Source of the DNA: Prevotella sp.
GTDB taxonomy: Bacteria; Bacteroidota; Bacteroidia; Bacteroidales; Bacteroidaceae
Length of the DNA: 40,561 bases
Direction: 5' to 3'
NCBI GenBank assembly: GCA_022511075.1
Contig: JAFLSE010000024.1
Span: 1-40,561 of the forward strand
Position 1 is the first letter of the stretch, and each line of letters opens with the position of its first letter. The notes beneath the pieces are model-generated. The model searched no databases and was not told where the DNA came from. It saw only the letters and a list, made by a program, of their open reading frames with translations. This document shows positions 21,471 to 32,148 of this stretch, one piece after another. The position numbers and the translations under genes are program-made.

Positions 21471-22073
21471 ATGATTGAATACATTAAAGGCGAGTTGGCA
21501 GACGCCGCTCCTGCTATGGTAGTTATCGAGGCTGCCGGGGTCGGATATGCGCTGAACGTCTCGCTCAATACTTACAGCGCAGTGCAGGGCAAGAAAGAGG
21601 CAAAACTATTTGTCTATGAGTCTATTCGCGAGGATGCACACGAACTTTTCGGCTTTGCCACTAAGAAAGAACGCGACTTGTTCCGACTGCTCATTTCGGT
21701 AAAGGGAGTGGGAGCAAACACGGCGCGAATGATTCTTTCGGCTATGAGCCCAGCAGAATTGTGCAACCACATTTCCACCGGCAACGAGAAACTTATAAAG
21801 ACCATTAAAGGCATTGGCGGCAAGACGGCGCAACTTATTATTGTGGAGTTGCGCGACAAGATTGTGACACTCGGTATACAAGATGAGATTCCGGCAGGCG
21901 GCACTATGTCTGCTCCTGTGAACAATGCTGTGAAGGACGAGGCGGTGAGTGCCCTCACGATGCTTGGCTTTGCCCCTGCCCCAACGCAAAAGGCTGTGAT
22001 ACAGATTCTTCAGGACAATCCCAATGCAGCTGTGGAAGAGGTTGTCAAAATGGCACTTAAAATGATTAAATGA
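21471..22073 (+). CDS. ruvA: Holliday junction branch migration protein RuvA
   Basis: A 200-residue RuvA. The OB-fold N-terminus (MIEYIKGELADAAPAMVVIE, then LFVYESIREDAHELFGF) is followed by two helix-hairpin-helix motifs (SVKGVGANTARMIL and TIKGIGGKTAQLII) and a C-terminal domain (AVSALTMLGFAPAPTQKAV) that binds RuvB. RuvA tetramers hold Holliday junctions so that RuvB can drive branch migration. The stop overlaps the sprA start by 4 nt. The ruvA-sprA order is usual in Bacteroidota. No clear -7 box; an imperfect repeat TATATAC/GTATATA lies upstream (21433-21459). Confidence 0.97.
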   Translation: MIEYIKGELADAAPAMVVIEAAGVGYALNVSLNTYSAVQGKKEAKLFVYESIREDAHELFGFATKKERDLFRLLISVKGVGANTARMILSAMSPAELCNHISTGNEKLIKTIKGIGGKTAQLIIVELRDKIVTLGIQDEIPAGGTMSAPVNNAVKDEAVSALTMLGFAPAPTQKAVIQILQDNPNAAVEEVVKMALKMIK

Positions 22074-25000
22074 AACGCCTCGGTTATATTTTCGTCTCAC
22101 TGCTGAGCATCTGCGCCATAGCGATGCCTCCGCAAGATGACAACACAACTAAACAAAAGGCTGAAGTGAAGGCTCAGCCCAAATTGGTGGTGGAAGACGA
22201 GAGTATACCCGACAGTCTGCTGCATCCTCGCTGGAAGATACAAAGGACAACGCCTATACTCACCGAAGACCTTGATTCCTCGGCACTCGACCTGCGAATG
22301 CCCGAAAACATAAAGCAACAGGCGGAGTATGTGGATTCGCTGAATATGTATGTTATTGGCTCGAAGATTGGCGACTCCTATCTCAATGCTCCCGTGCTGA
22401 TGACTCCCGAAGAGTATAGGAAATGGAGCGAGAAAAGGGCTATGGGCAAGTTTTTCTATGACAAGAATGCGGAGAACGTGAAGCAAAAGGGAGAGGACAA
22501 GTTTTCGTTTACCGATATGCATTTCGACCTCGGTCCGGCTGAAAAGGTGTTCGGACCCGGCGGCGTGCGCATAAAGACGCAGGGAACGGCGGAACTGAAA
22601 ATGGGTGCCACGCTGAAAAACATTGACAACCCATCGTTGCCCGTACGCAACCGCAAGACAAAGCAAATAGACTTCGACGAGAAGATAAACCTTAACCTGA
22701 CGGGAAGCGTCGGCGACAAGCTGAACATGAACCTCAATTACAACACCGATGCTACGTTTGACTTTGACACGAAGAACATCAAACTGCGCTACGAGGGCAA
22801 GGAAGACGAGATAATAAAACTCGTTGAGGCAGGAAACGTTACCTTCCCCAGCAACTCGTCGCTCATAAAGGGTGCAAGTTCGTTGTTCGGTATTCGCACT
22901 GATATGCAATTTGGTAAACTTAAATTGCAGACGGTGTTGTCGCAGAAGAACTCCACCTCGAAAAGCGTGTCGAGCAGGGGCGGCACACAAATGACGAGTT
23001 TCGAGATTGACGCTGCAAACTACGAGGAAAACCGCCATTTCTTCCTTGCACACTACTTCCGCAAGCGTTACGACCAAGCAATGACCACACTGCCCAACAT
23101 AATGACGGGCATAAAGATAACCCGTGTGGAAGTGTGGATAACCAACAAGACAGGAACGACAAGCAACACGAGGAACATCATTGCACTTACCGACATCGGC
23201 GAAAGCCAGTACACTAAGAACACGGCTCTGTGGGGCGGAGGTGGCGTTGACGAGTCGCCACGCAACAATGCCAACTCGGAGTACAGCGCAATGACTACCC
23301 AATATGCCGGCGCACGCGACATTGACCAGACAAGCACCGTGCTCGACGCCATTCCGGGATTCATTGGCGGCAATGACTATGAAAAGGTGCAAAGCGCAAG
23401 ATTGCTCAATTCCTCGGAATACACCGTAAACTCCGCACTCGGATACATATCATTGAAGACATCGCTGCAAACCGACCAAGTGCTTGCCGTGGCTTTTGAA
23501 TATACGCTTGGCGGACAGACATATCAGGTGGGTGAGTTTTCAACCGACAACACCGACACACAACAGGCCTTGTTTGTGAAATCGCTGCGCAACGTGAACA
23601 ACAGTCCGCAGATGGGTAACTGGCGACTGATGATGAAGAATGTTTATTATCTTGCATCGTCGGTGGAAAAGCAAAAGTTTCGCCTCGACATCAAGTATCT
23701 GAGCGACACAACGGGAGTGCTGCTAACATATATTCCCGAAGAAAGGATAAAGGACAAGCCTATAATCCGTGTGCTTGGCGCAGACCGATTGGATAACAAC
23801 AACAAGCCGAACCCCAACGGATATTTTGACTTCGTGGAAGGCTACACCGTAAGCAATGGACGCGTGTTCCTGCCCTGCACAGAGCCTTTCGGCGATTATC
23901 TCGCCAACTATCTCGTAAGCAACGGAGTGCCGTCAAACATTGCAGAAAGCTATGCCTACCGCGAATTGTATGACACTACCAAGACGGCAGCAAAACTTGT
24001 TGCAGAGAAAGACAAGTATTTGCTTACGGGACAATACAAAGGCACAAGCGCAAACGTCATTTCACTCGGAACATACAATGTGCCGCAAGGTAGCGTGGTT
24101 GTTACGGCAGGCGGTATGATACTGACCGAAGGCAGCGACTACTCCGTGGACTATTCGGCAGGAGAGGTAACGATACTCAACCAAAACATCATTGACGCAG
24201 GAACATCGGTGAACGTGAGTTTGGAAAGCAACACCGACTACGGCATGCAGCGAAAGACGATGATGGGATTCAACTGGGAATACGAGTTCTCAAAGCAATT
24301 CCAGTTGAGCGGTACGTTCCAACGCTTGAGCGAACAAACACTCACCTCGAAGGTGTCGATGGGGTCAGAGCCGCTCAACAACCTGCTTTGGGGCGTGAAT
24401 TTGAATTGGAAGACCGAGAGTCAATGGCTTACCAACATGCTCAACAAGATACCATTCCTGCACGTTACGCAGCCTTCGCAGATATCGTTCACGGGAGAGT
24501 TTGCGCAACTCGTGGCAGGACAGGCAAAAGGCACGCAGGACAATGCCTCGTATGTTGACGACTTCGAGAACACAAAGAACGGCATTGACGTGTCTGAACC
24601 AAAGTCGTGGGTACTTTCGAGTGTGCCGACGATGTTCCCCGAATACAACGACAAGACAACGCTTGCCAGCGGTTTCAACCGTGCGCAATTGGCATGGTAC
24701 ACCATAGACCCGATATTCACCTATCGCAGCAGTAGCCTCACGCCGAGCCACATCAAGAGCGATCTTGACCAACTCTCAAACCACTATGTGAGGGAGATAT
24801 ACGTGAGTGAACTATACCCCAACCGCGACCAAAGCACATACAATGGTGCTACGTCGACACTATCAATCCTCAACCTCGCATACTATCCCACGGAGCGCGG
24901 CCCATACAACTTTTCGACATCTCTCAATGCCGACGGCTCTCTGCCAAATCCACAGACACGATGGGGCGGTATGATGCGCAAGCTCGACACCAACGACTTT

Positions 25001-28000
25001 GAGGCAGCAAACATTGAATACATAGAGTTCTGGCTGCTCGACCCATTCATCTACACACGTCAGAATGGTACGGCATCGCAATATGGCGGCGACCTTTACA
25101 TAAACCTCGGCGAAGTGAGCGAGGATATCCTGCGCGACGGCAAGAAGTTCTACGAGAGCGGAATGCCAGTGGACGGCACGAGCAGTTTCACTACTACTCA
25201 GTGGGGAAAGATTCCAGTGCAGGCAACACAGACATACGCCTTTGCCACTACGGCAGGTTCAAGGGAGTTGCAGGACGTGGGACTTAACGGACTTAACGAC
25301 GAGGAGGAGCGCACCTTCGCCAGTTACATGGACTTCAACAACTTCGTGGGCACGATACAAAACGACAGTCTGCGCACGGCTTGGCAGGCAGACCCGGCAA
25401 ACGACAACTACAAGTACTATCGTGGCACTGACTGGGACAACAAGCGTGCGCCCATTCACGAACGCTACAAGCACATAAACAACCCGCAAGGCAACTCGCC
25501 CGACAGCAACGGCAACAACGAGAGCTACGACACGTCTTATAAGGCAGGTCCTGATGTGGAGGACATAAACCAAGACTACACGCTCAACGAATACGAACGC
25601 TACTACCAGTATCGCATAAGCATTCGCCCTGAGGACTTCAACGAGAACAACATAGGCAACAACTATCTGGCGGAGGTGCGCGAATATACGCCCCACTTGC
25701 GCAACGGCAAGAACGACGAAACTATACATTGGTACAAGTTTCGTATTCCGCTTAACTCCGCAATGCGTGAGCGCATCGGTGCAATAAGCGACCTGTCCTC
25801 GATACGCTTCATGCGAATGTTCCTAACAGGCTTTGAGCGCCCGATAATACTGCGCTTCGGTAGCCTCGACCTCGTGCGCGGCGAATGGCGCACATACGAG
25901 CAGAACCTTTCAAAGACATCTGCCGCAAGCAGCGGAGAAATGGAAGTAAGCGCAATAAACATCGAGGAGCACACCGACAAGCGACCTGTGAACTACGTGC
26001 TGCCTCCGGGCATAAGCCGCGTTACCGACCCGTCGCAGCCGCAACTTGTGGAAGCAAACGAGCAGGCAATGAACATGACTGTGAAGAACTTGTCGAAAGA
26101 TGAGGCAAAGGCGGTTTACAAGAACTCGTCTATTGACATGCGCCAGTACAAGCGCCTGCAGATGTTCGTACACGCCAACGCACTGCAAAACGATGCCACA
26201 GCATTGCAGGATAACCAATTGGCGGTGTTCATTCGCCTCGGTAGCGACTACCGAAGCAATTACTATGAGTATGAGATTCCGTTGAAGCTCACTCCTGAAC
26301 GCGAAGGAAGATACAACGACACGCACAACGACCGTGTAGCCGTATGGCCCGAGGAAAACATGCTCGATATTGCATTGGAAAAGTTCACGCAACTGAAGAA
26401 GGCACGCAACATGGCAAAGGCACACGGGGCAGCGTCATATACGCAGGAATATTCAGAATACGATACCGACAAGCCACAGAATAGGATAAGCGTGATAGGT
26501 AATCCGTCGTTGGGCGAGATTACCACAATGATGATTGGTGTGCGCAACCTCTCGGCACAGATGAAGTCGGGCGAGGTGTGGGTAAACGAACTACGACTGC
26601 TCGAAACCGACAATACCGGAGGCTGGGCTGCATCGGGCAACCTCAATATGCAGCTATCTGACCTCGGCAGCATGAATCTCGTGGGCAAATACGTTACCGA
26701 AGGCTTCGGCGGTATAGAGGACGGCATAGCACAGCGCACAAAAGACAACTTCAAGACATATAGTTTCACAACGTCGCTCGAACTCGGAAAATTCTTCCCC
26801 GACAAGAGTAAGGTGAGCATTCCTTTCTATTACAGCGTGACAAAGGAAAACACCCGTCCAAAGTACAACCCTCTCGACAGTGACATGAAACTGAACGACG
26901 CACTCGATGCGGCGGCAGACAAGCACGAGCGTGACTCGATAGAGAGTATAACCGTTACCAAGACGACCACCACCAACCTGTCGCTAAGCAATGTGCGCGT
27001 GGGCATTAAGACCAAGCGCCACCCTATGCCATACGACCCTGCAAACTTCTCGTTCAGTTACTCACACCAGCACCGCCATACAAGCGGCGAGACGACCGTG
27101 TATGAGCGCGAGGACCAGTGGCGCGGCGCACTCAACTACAACTATTCGCCCGTGTACAAGACATTTGAGCCGTTCAAGAAAAGCAAGTCTAAGACATGGG
27201 GCGGATTCCTAAAGTCGCTCGGACTTAACTACCTGCCGCAGAACATTGCCTTCAACACAGAAATGATTAGAAGTTATTATGAGTTGCAGGAACGTGACAT
27301 GGAAGACCTCGGCGGCGCGACACTGCCGCTTACGTTCAGTGAACAATTCCTATGGAATCGTGAGTTCCAACTGCGCTGGGACCTTACTAAGAACCTGCAC
27401 ATGAACTTCCAAAGTGCTACGAATGCGGAGATAGAAGAGCCATACACACCAATAAACAAAGACCTCTATGCGGAGCAATACCATGCTTGGAAAGACTCTG
27501 TATGGCAGAGCATAAGAAACTTCGGTACTCCGCTCGACTATAGGCAGTCGTTCACGGCATCCTATCAACTGCCGCTAAACAAACTTAAATTCTTCTCATG
27601 GCTCAATGCCGATGCGCAATACACCGCCACATACAACTGGATGCGAGGCACAAGGCTCGACGACGGCACTTCGCTCGGCAACACCATAACGAACAACAGG
27701 AACGTTACGGTGAACACAAACTGGAACATGGAAAACCTTTACAACCTGATACCGTTCCTGAAAAAAGCAAACGAGCGCTTCAAGAAAGCCCCTGTCAAGA
27801 AGCCTGCACCAAAGAAAACGCCTTCGAAGAATGACAATAAAACAAAGCCTGGCGCAGATGGCAAGACACCGGCACCCAACGCCGACGAGAAAAAACTGCC
27901 GCTGAATAAGAACACCTACCAGCGCGAAGTGGCGTTGACACCCGACACTACCGTAGTAGTAACCCACAACAAGAAGTCGAAACGCCTCATCGTCACGGCA

Positions 28001-29650
28001 AAGACTGAGGAAGGCAAGTCATACCAAGTGAAATACAAGGTGCTCGACGATAACAAGATTCAGATAAAGGGCAACGGCGACTCGGTGAAGATAAAGCTGA
28101 GCGTAGTGGCAAAAGCACCGCTCGAAAACCAGTGGTGGTACTCGCCTACGCAATACCTCGCACGCGCACTTATGTCGATACGCACCATCAGCGTTGTATA
28201 CCGCAACCAATATTCAATGTCGCTGCCCGGTTTCATTCCCAACATCGGCGATGCCTTCGGACAGCGCACGGGCAGCGTGTTGTCTCCTGGACTTGACTTT
28301 GCCTTCGGATTTATCGGCGACAGTTATTTGCAAAAGGCTTACGAAAACGGTTGGCTGATGAACAATGACGACATGGCTACGCCGGCAACGACAAACGCCA
28401 CGCAGGACTTGCAGTTGAAGATGACTGTAGAGCCTGTGCGCGACCTGAAGATTGACTTCAACGCCAGCCGCACGGAGAACAAGGCACGCAGCATACAATA
28501 TATGTACTCAGGCATGCCGAGCACGCAAAGCGGTACGTTCAACATGACAACAATATCGCTCAAGAGTGCCCTCGAAGGCATGGGCAATGCCGACAACGGC
28601 TATCGCAGTGCATCGTTCGAAAAGTTCTGCGCCTCAATAGACAACTTCCGCAATATGGTACAGGCTTCATACGCCGATGCCACATATCCGCAAGGCATGC
28701 AGGACGCACACGGCGTAAATCTCTCAGGCTCAAAATATAATCCCGAACTCGGCGAAGTAAATCCATATAGCAGCGATGTGCTGATACCTGCCTTCCTCAG
28801 TGCCTACACTGGCAGCGGACGAGGCAAACTTGACCTCTTCCCCACCCTCGCACGAATACTGCCTAACTGGACAGTGCGCTACAGCGGACTCGGCAAGCTG
28901 CCGTGGTTCAGCAACCATTTCAAGAGCGTAAACATCAACCACTCCTACAAGAGCATATTCTCCGTGGGAAGCTATGCCACATTTGCCACCTTCCACGAAT
29001 ACATGAACGGGCTCGGCTTCGTAACCAACGCCATGACGGGCAATCCACAGCCTTCGTCGATGTTCAACATAAGCACGGTGAGCATCAACGAGGCGTTCTC
29101 GCCACTTCTTGGAGTGGACGTAACATTGCAGAACAACCTCACCTGCAAGGTTGAGTATCGCACCACACGCGTGCTCACGCTATCCACCACCAGCATACAG
29201 ATAAACGAGGCACTCAGCAAGGACTGGGTGGTTGGCATGGGCTACAAGATAAGCAATTTCAACCTCTTCGGCAGCGGCAGTGCGTCACGCAAGATTAGCA
29301 AGACACAAAAGGGCAAGGCTGGCACAAACAACGACAACAAGAACAGTAACCAGACCACGACCACAAGCCGCACATCTCGTGGAGTGAACCACGACCTCAA
29401 CCTGCGCCTCGACCTGTCACTGCGCAAACAGGCTGCAATAACACGCGACATAGCCACCGTCACCTCATCGGCAAGCAGCGGCAACACCGCCTTCAAGATG
29501 TCGTTCATGGCAGACTACACATTGTCGCGCCTACTCACTCTGAGCGCATACTACGACAGACAGACCAACACCCCGTTGCTCTCCAGCAGCAGCTACCCTA
29601 CGACAACGCAGGATTTCGGCGTAAGCCTCAAATTCTCCCTTACAAGGTAA
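22070..29650 (+). CDS. sprA: Type IX secretion translocon protein SprA
   Basis: A 2526-residue outer membrane protein, slightly longer than Flavobacterium SprA (about 2400). It starts with a signal peptide (residues 1-~20). SprA forms a very large single-chain beta barrel through which T9SS cargo leaves the cell. Typical features are early LNLTGSVGDKLNMNLNYNTD, the repeated PGxxR/VDDFENTKNGID segment near residue 840, and the C-terminal strand region ending in FGVSLKFSLTR, with Phe/Arg as last residues. A Lys/Pro-rich insert lies near residues 1905-1944, probably a local surface loop. The coding frame is unbroken for 7.6 kb. It overlaps ruvA by 4 nt, so the two are co-transcribed. Confidence 0.95.
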   Translation: MKRLGYIFVSLLSICAIAMPPQDDNTTKQKAEVKAQPKLVVEDESIPDSLLHPRWKIQRTTPILTEDLDSSALDLRMPENIKQQAEYVDSLNMYVIGSKIGDSYLNAPVLMTPEEYRKWSEKRAMGKFFYDKNAENVKQKGEDKFSFTDMHFDLGPAEKVFGPGGVRIKTQGTAELKMGATLKNIDNPSLPVRNRKTKQIDFDEKINLNLTGSVGDKLNMNLNYNTDATFDFDTKNIKLRYEGKEDEIIKLVEAGNVTFPSNSSLIKGASSLFGIRTDMQFGKLKLQTVLSQKNSTSKSVSSRGGTQMTSFEIDAANYEENRHFFLAHYFRKRYDQAMTTLPNIMTGIKITRVEVWITNKTGTTSNTRNIIALTDIGESQYTKNTALWGGGGVDESPRNNANSEYSAMTTQYAGARDIDQTSTVLDAIPGFIGGNDYEKVQSARLLNSSEYTVNSALGYISLKTSLQTDQVLAVAFEYTLGGQTYQVGEFSTDNTDTQQALFVKSLRNVNNSPQMGNWRLMMKNVYYLASSVEKQKFRLDIKYLSDTTGVLLTYIPEERIKDKPIIRVLGADRLDNNNKPNPNGYFDFVEGYTVSNGRVFLPCTEPFGDYLANYLVSNGVPSNIAESYAYRELYDTTKTAAKLVAEKDKYLLTGQYKGTSANVISLGTYNVPQGSVVVTAGGMILTEGSDYSVDYSAGEVTILNQNIIDAGTSVNVSLESNTDYGMQRKTMMGFNWEYEFSKQFQLSGTFQRLSEQTLTSKVSMGSEPLNNLLWGVNLNWKTESQWLTNMLNKIPFLHVTQPSQISFTGEFAQLVAGQAKGTQDNASYVDDFENTKNGIDVSEPKSWVLSSVPTMFPEYNDKTTLASGFNRAQLAWYTIDPIFTYRSSSLTPSHIKSDLDQLSNHYVREIYVSELYPNRDQSTYNGATSTLSILNLAYYPTERGPYNFSTSLNADGSLPNPQTRWGGMMRKLDTNDFEAANIEYIEFWLLDPFIYTRQNGTASQYGGDLYINLGEVSEDILRDGKKFYESGMPVDGTSSFTTTQWGKIPVQATQTYAFATTAGSRELQDVGLNGLNDEEERTFASYMDFNNFVGTIQNDSLRTAWQADPANDNYKYYRGTDWDNKRAPIHERYKHINNPQGNSPDSNGNNESYDTSYKAGPDVEDINQDYTLNEYERYYQYRISIRPEDFNENNIGNNYLAEVREYTPHLRNGKNDETIHWYKFRIPLNSAMRERIGAISDLSSIRFMRMFLTGFERPIILRFGSLDLVRGEWRTYEQNLSKTSAASSGEMEVSAINIEEHTDKRPVNYVLPPGISRVTDPSQPQLVEANEQAMNMTVKNLSKDEAKAVYKNSSIDMRQYKRLQMFVHANALQNDATALQDNQLAVFIRLGSDYRSNYYEYEIPLKLTPEREGRYNDTHNDRVAVWPEENMLDIALEKFTQLKKARNMAKAHGAASYTQEYSEYDTDKPQNRISVIGNPSLGEITTMMIGVRNLSAQMKSGEVWVNELRLLETDNTGGWAASGNLNMQLSDLGSMNLVGKYVTEGFGGIEDGIAQRTKDNFKTYSFTTSLELGKFFPDKSKVSIPFYYSVTKENTRPKYNPLDSDMKLNDALDAAADKHERDSIESITVTKTTTTNLSLSNVRVGIKTKRHPMPYDPANFSFSYSHQHRHTSGETTVYEREDQWRGALNYNYSPVYKTFEPFKKSKSKTWGGFLKSLGLNYLPQNIAFNTEMIRSYYELQERDMEDLGGATLPLTFSEQFLWNREFQLRWDLTKNLHMNFQSATNAEIEEPYTPINKDLYAEQYHAWKDSVWQSIRNFGTPLDYRQSFTASYQLPLNKLKFFSWLNADAQYTATYNWMRGTRLDDGTSLGNTITNNRNVTVNTNWNMENLYNLIPFLKKANERFKKAPVKKPAPKKTPSKNDNKTKPGADGKTPAPNADEKKLPLNKNTYQREVALTPDTTVVVTHNKKSKRLIVTAKTEEGKSYQVKYKVLDDNKIQIKGNGDSVKIKLSVVAKAPLENQWWYSPTQYLARALMSIRTISVVYRNQYSMSLPGFIPNIGDAFGQRTGSVLSPGLDFAFGFIGDSYLQKAYENGWLMNNDDMATPATTNATQDLQLKMTVEPVRDLKIDFNASRTENKARSIQYMYSGMPSTQSGTFNMTTISLKSALEGMGNADNGYRSASFEKFCASIDNFRNMVQASYADATYPQGMQDAHGVNLSGSKYNPELGEVNPYSSDVLIPAFLSAYTGSGRGKLDLFPTLARILPNWTVRYSGLGKLPWFSNHFKSVNINHSYKSIFSVGSYATFATFHEYMNGLGFVTNAMTGNPQPSSMFNISTVSINEAFSPLLGVDVTLQNNLTCKVEYRTTRVLTLSTTSIQINEALSKDWVVGMGYKISNFNLFGSGSASRKISKTQKGKAGTNNDNKNSNQTTTTSRTSRGVNHDLNLRLDLSLRKQAAITRDIATVTSSASSGNTAFKMSFMADYTLSRLLTLSAYYDRQTNTPLLSSSSYPTTTQDFGVSLKFSLTR

Positions 29651-29695
29651 TCCCCATAAATCCCACCACCCCATTAACTCCATAACTCCCCAATA

Positions 29696-30925
29696 ATGAA
29701 AATCGCCATCATAGGAGCAGGTGCTGCTGGCTGTTTTGCCGCAATCAACATAAAACGCCTTATGCCCACAGCCTGCGTAACTATATACGAAAGCGGCACT
29801 CGTCCGTTGGCAAAACTTGCCGTCACAGGTGGAGGACGATGCAACCTCACCAACTCCTTTGCCAACGTTAAGAGCCTTGAGTCAGTCTATCCCCGCGGTC
29901 ATCGCCTGATGAAACGCCTTTTCCACGAATTTTCCCACCAAGACGCGTTCCGTTGGTTTGAGAACGAGGGTGTGCGCCTTGTTACACAAGAAGATGAATG
30001 TGTGTTTCCGCAGTCACAAAACGCAATGGAGATAGTAGACCTTCTTCTCCGTCGCTGTTCCGAACTCGGCGTAGAAATAAAGACATCGTGCAGGGTTATC
30101 TCCTTGGAACACCACGGCGACACATACACAATAAACTGCAAGTCTGCCGCCTACACAGCCCATAAGGTCTTGGTTGCCACAGGCGGCTGTCCACGCCTCT
30201 CTGGTTTCGACTGGCTTGCACCTCTCAGCCTCGACATCATTCCTCCCGTACCTTCATTGTTCAGCGTTGTCCTCAAGACTCCCGACTCCCATGACAGCTC
30301 TCTCACATCCCTTTCAGGCACAGTCGTTACTTCAGTAACGGTTGGAATCACCGGCACAAAGCTACGTACCTCTGGCACTATCCTTATTACCCACTGGGGA
30401 GCAAGCGGTCCTGCCATCTTACGCCTTTCATCTATTGCCGCACGCTATCTTTCCGAAAACGACTACCAAGCCCCTCTATCCATAAACTGGCTTGGCGGCG
30501 CATCAGATTCCGACATCGCAAATGCACTCGAAAAAATGGCTGCGCAGAATCCTCAAAAGCAACTTCAAAGCATATATCCTTCCACGCTCAACAGCCGTCT
30601 CTGGCATCACCTCATATCACAGGCTCATCTCTCCCCCACCATGCGTTGGGCAGAAATGAGCCGTAAGTCAATCAACCGCCTTGCCGACACCCTTGCCAAC
30701 GACCATTACCTCATCTCCGGCAGATGGCGTCACAAAGAAGAGTTTGTAACCTGTGGCGGTGTTGCATTAAGCAATCTCAATTCAAACACACTCGAATGCA
30801 AACACCACCAAGGTCTTTATTTCGCCGGCGAAGTAACCGACATCGATGCCGTCACCGGCGGTTTCAATCTCCAAGCCGCATGGACAATGGGATATGTGGC
30901 AGCCATTTCTTCATCTTCAGCCTAA
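29696..30925 (+). CDS. HI0933-family FAD-dependent oxidoreductase (YhiN/BaiN-like)
   Basis: A 409-residue flavoprotein. GAGAAGCFAAI (residues 7-17) is the FAD Rossmann motif, TGGGRCNLTN (43-52) is the hallmark of this family, and GEVTDIDAVTGGFNLQAAW near the C-terminus is the second FAD-binding motif. Members bind FAD; one studied gut relative (BaiN) is linked to bile-acid steps, but most have no known substrate. The gene begins 45 nt after sprA and may share its transcript. Confidence 0.9.
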   Translation: MKIAIIGAGAAGCFAAINIKRLMPTACVTIYESGTRPLAKLAVTGGGRCNLTNSFANVKSLESVYPRGHRLMKRLFHEFSHQDAFRWFENEGVRLVTQEDECVFPQSQNAMEIVDLLLRRCSELGVEIKTSCRVISLEHHGDTYTINCKSAAYTAHKVLVATGGCPRLSGFDWLAPLSLDIIPPVPSLFSVVLKTPDSHDSSLTSLSGTVVTSVTVGITGTKLRTSGTILITHWGASGPAILRLSSIAARYLSENDYQAPLSINWLGGASDSDIANALEKMAAQNPQKQLQSIYPSTLNSRLWHHLISQAHLSPTMRWAEMSRKSINRLADTLANDHYLISGRWRHKEEFVTCGGVALSNLNSNTLECKHHQGLYFAGEVTDIDAVTGGFNLQAAWTMGYVAAISSSSA

Positions 30926-31060
30926 AACCCTTGTCGTTGCATACAAGGTGCAGCTTGAAGCCGTGATACCTGTCCATGAAATCTATGTCCGTGCAACGGT
31001 CAAAGGTTGACTCGTTGAGAATAGGCAATGCATAAGGGGCCTTGAGATTAAAAGAGTTTT
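30926..31060 (-). pseudogene. Possible transposase remnant
   Basis: On the minus strand an open stretch reads NSFNLKAPYALPILNEST, then MDRYHGFKLHLVCNDKGF, running into the end of the oxidoreductase gene. GFKLHLVCNDKG resembles the central part of IS982-like DDE transposases. It has no start, no inverted repeats and no catalytic context, so it can only be a relic. The match is to a short motif and could be chance. Confidence 0.35.
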
Positions 31061-31093
31061 ATCGGACATGATTTTTAAATATATCAACTGTTT

Positions 31094-31966
31094 TTATTTT
31101 TCTAAACCGAAAAGAATATTATTCCATCCTTTAAAGACAAACCATAAAGCTATAATTGTTATAACACCAGCAATGGAACTACCTACGAAAGGAATTATTC
31201 CCAAAATAACAGCAATAACCATAAAAATCATACTCATTCTCAACGTACCAGCACCTTTTCTACCTTGTTCATTCAATGTTTCCGATTTCTTTAAATTCGT
31301 ATAACCGAGAAACTCTAATATAAACGCAATAAATTTTAATATAGCAGCAATAATTGTACCTAACAAAGGAATAAGACCAATGATAGCCGCAACAATACCA
31401 ATCCAAACAGCAATTTTTAATTTTAACACGCCAGCCAAACCGTTGCTATCCAGTGAACGACCTAATTTTCCTAATCCTATAATGTAAATAACCAAACCAA
31501 CTAATGCTGCAATATTTGTCATAATCTTACCATCAATATTAGAATATAGATTCAACAAACTTGCCAAAAGAATCAAATAAGCTCCTTGAGTACTAAGTGT
31601 TTTCCATTCTACATTCAAACTATTTTTACTGAGATATAGACTGACTAACAAGACAACTAACGCAACGTAATCTAACCATACTGGGGTTCCTGGAATAAGC
31701 GTAATAATTGTAAGTATTAATCCACCTGCTACTGAATAAAGGCATTGAGGAGGGAAATTTTGTTTTAGACTATTATAAAATGCATATAATGCCATTCCTA
31801 AACCAATAATTCCAATAATACGGCAAATCACGACAGTAAAACTTAAACCACCTAAACCAAATAAGGAACTTAATACGGAACCAAAATCCGGTAATAGTGT
31901 ACAAACCAATAACAAAGTGCAAAACTGTAGCTGCACAAATTGTTTTTTCTTAAATGTTTCTTCCAT
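31094..31966 (-). CDS. Multi-span membrane protein, unknown function
   Basis: A 290-residue, strongly hydrophobic protein with about eight membrane segments (for example residues ~12-35, 42-65, 80-100 and 103-115, the first pairs separated by short loops). Two Gly/Ile-rich similar blocks (WIGIVAAIIGLIPLLGTIIA and FMVIAVILGIIPFVGSSIA) suggest an internal duplication. Short conserved charged piece NLKKSETLNEQGRKGAGTLR lies between them. No enzyme motif is seen. It has its own promoter with a ~80-nt leader and is AT-richer than the flanking core genes, so it may be a recent arrival. Family not recognised. Confidence 0.7.
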   Translation of the reverse strand: MEETFKKKQFVQLQFCTLLLVCTLLPDFGSVLSSLFGLGGLSFTVVICRIIGIIGLGMALYAFYNSLKQNFPPQCLYSVAGGLILTIITLIPGTPVWLDYVALVVLLVSLYLSKNSLNVEWKTLSTQGAYLILLASLLNLYSNIDGKIMTNIAALVGLVIYIIGLGKLGRSLDSNGLAGVLKLKIAVWIGIVAAIIGLIPLLGTIIAAILKFIAFILEFLGYTNLKKSETLNEQGRKGAGTLRMSMIFMVIAVILGIIPFVGSSIAGVITIIALWFVFKGWNNILFGLEK

Positions 31967-32055
31967 AATATCAAAAATTTTATAATTAAACGTTATTTTG
32001 CGACAAATTAATAACTTTTACACACTACTTATTACAGTACTAATTCATTTGTGTG

Positions 32056-32087
32056 CAAAGATAACGAAAAAGTATAAAAAAACCAAA
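32056..32087 (-). promoter_or_regulatory. Promoter of the membrane-protein gene
   Basis: On the minus strand TTTG (32084-32087), 20-nt spacer, TATCTTTG (32056-32063), about 90 nt before the ATG at 31966. Confidence 0.65.
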
Positions 32088-32090
32088 CAA

Positions 32091-32148
32091 TAAGCAAAAA
32101 AAAAATAAAAAAAATTCATAAAACGCTATATAGACTATAAAACTATAT
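32091..32148 (-). terminator. Possible terminator after rsmE
   Basis: On the minus strand ATATAG/CTATAT arms (32143-32148 and 32128-32133) followed within 15 bases by a run of T (32105-32114). The stem is short and AT-only, so it is weak evidence. Confidence 0.35.

Noticed and set aside
22097..23392. 431-codon open frame antisense to sprA
   Set aside because: It is the shadow of the sprA coding frame in a GC-rich region; it has no promoter, signal or family resemblance.
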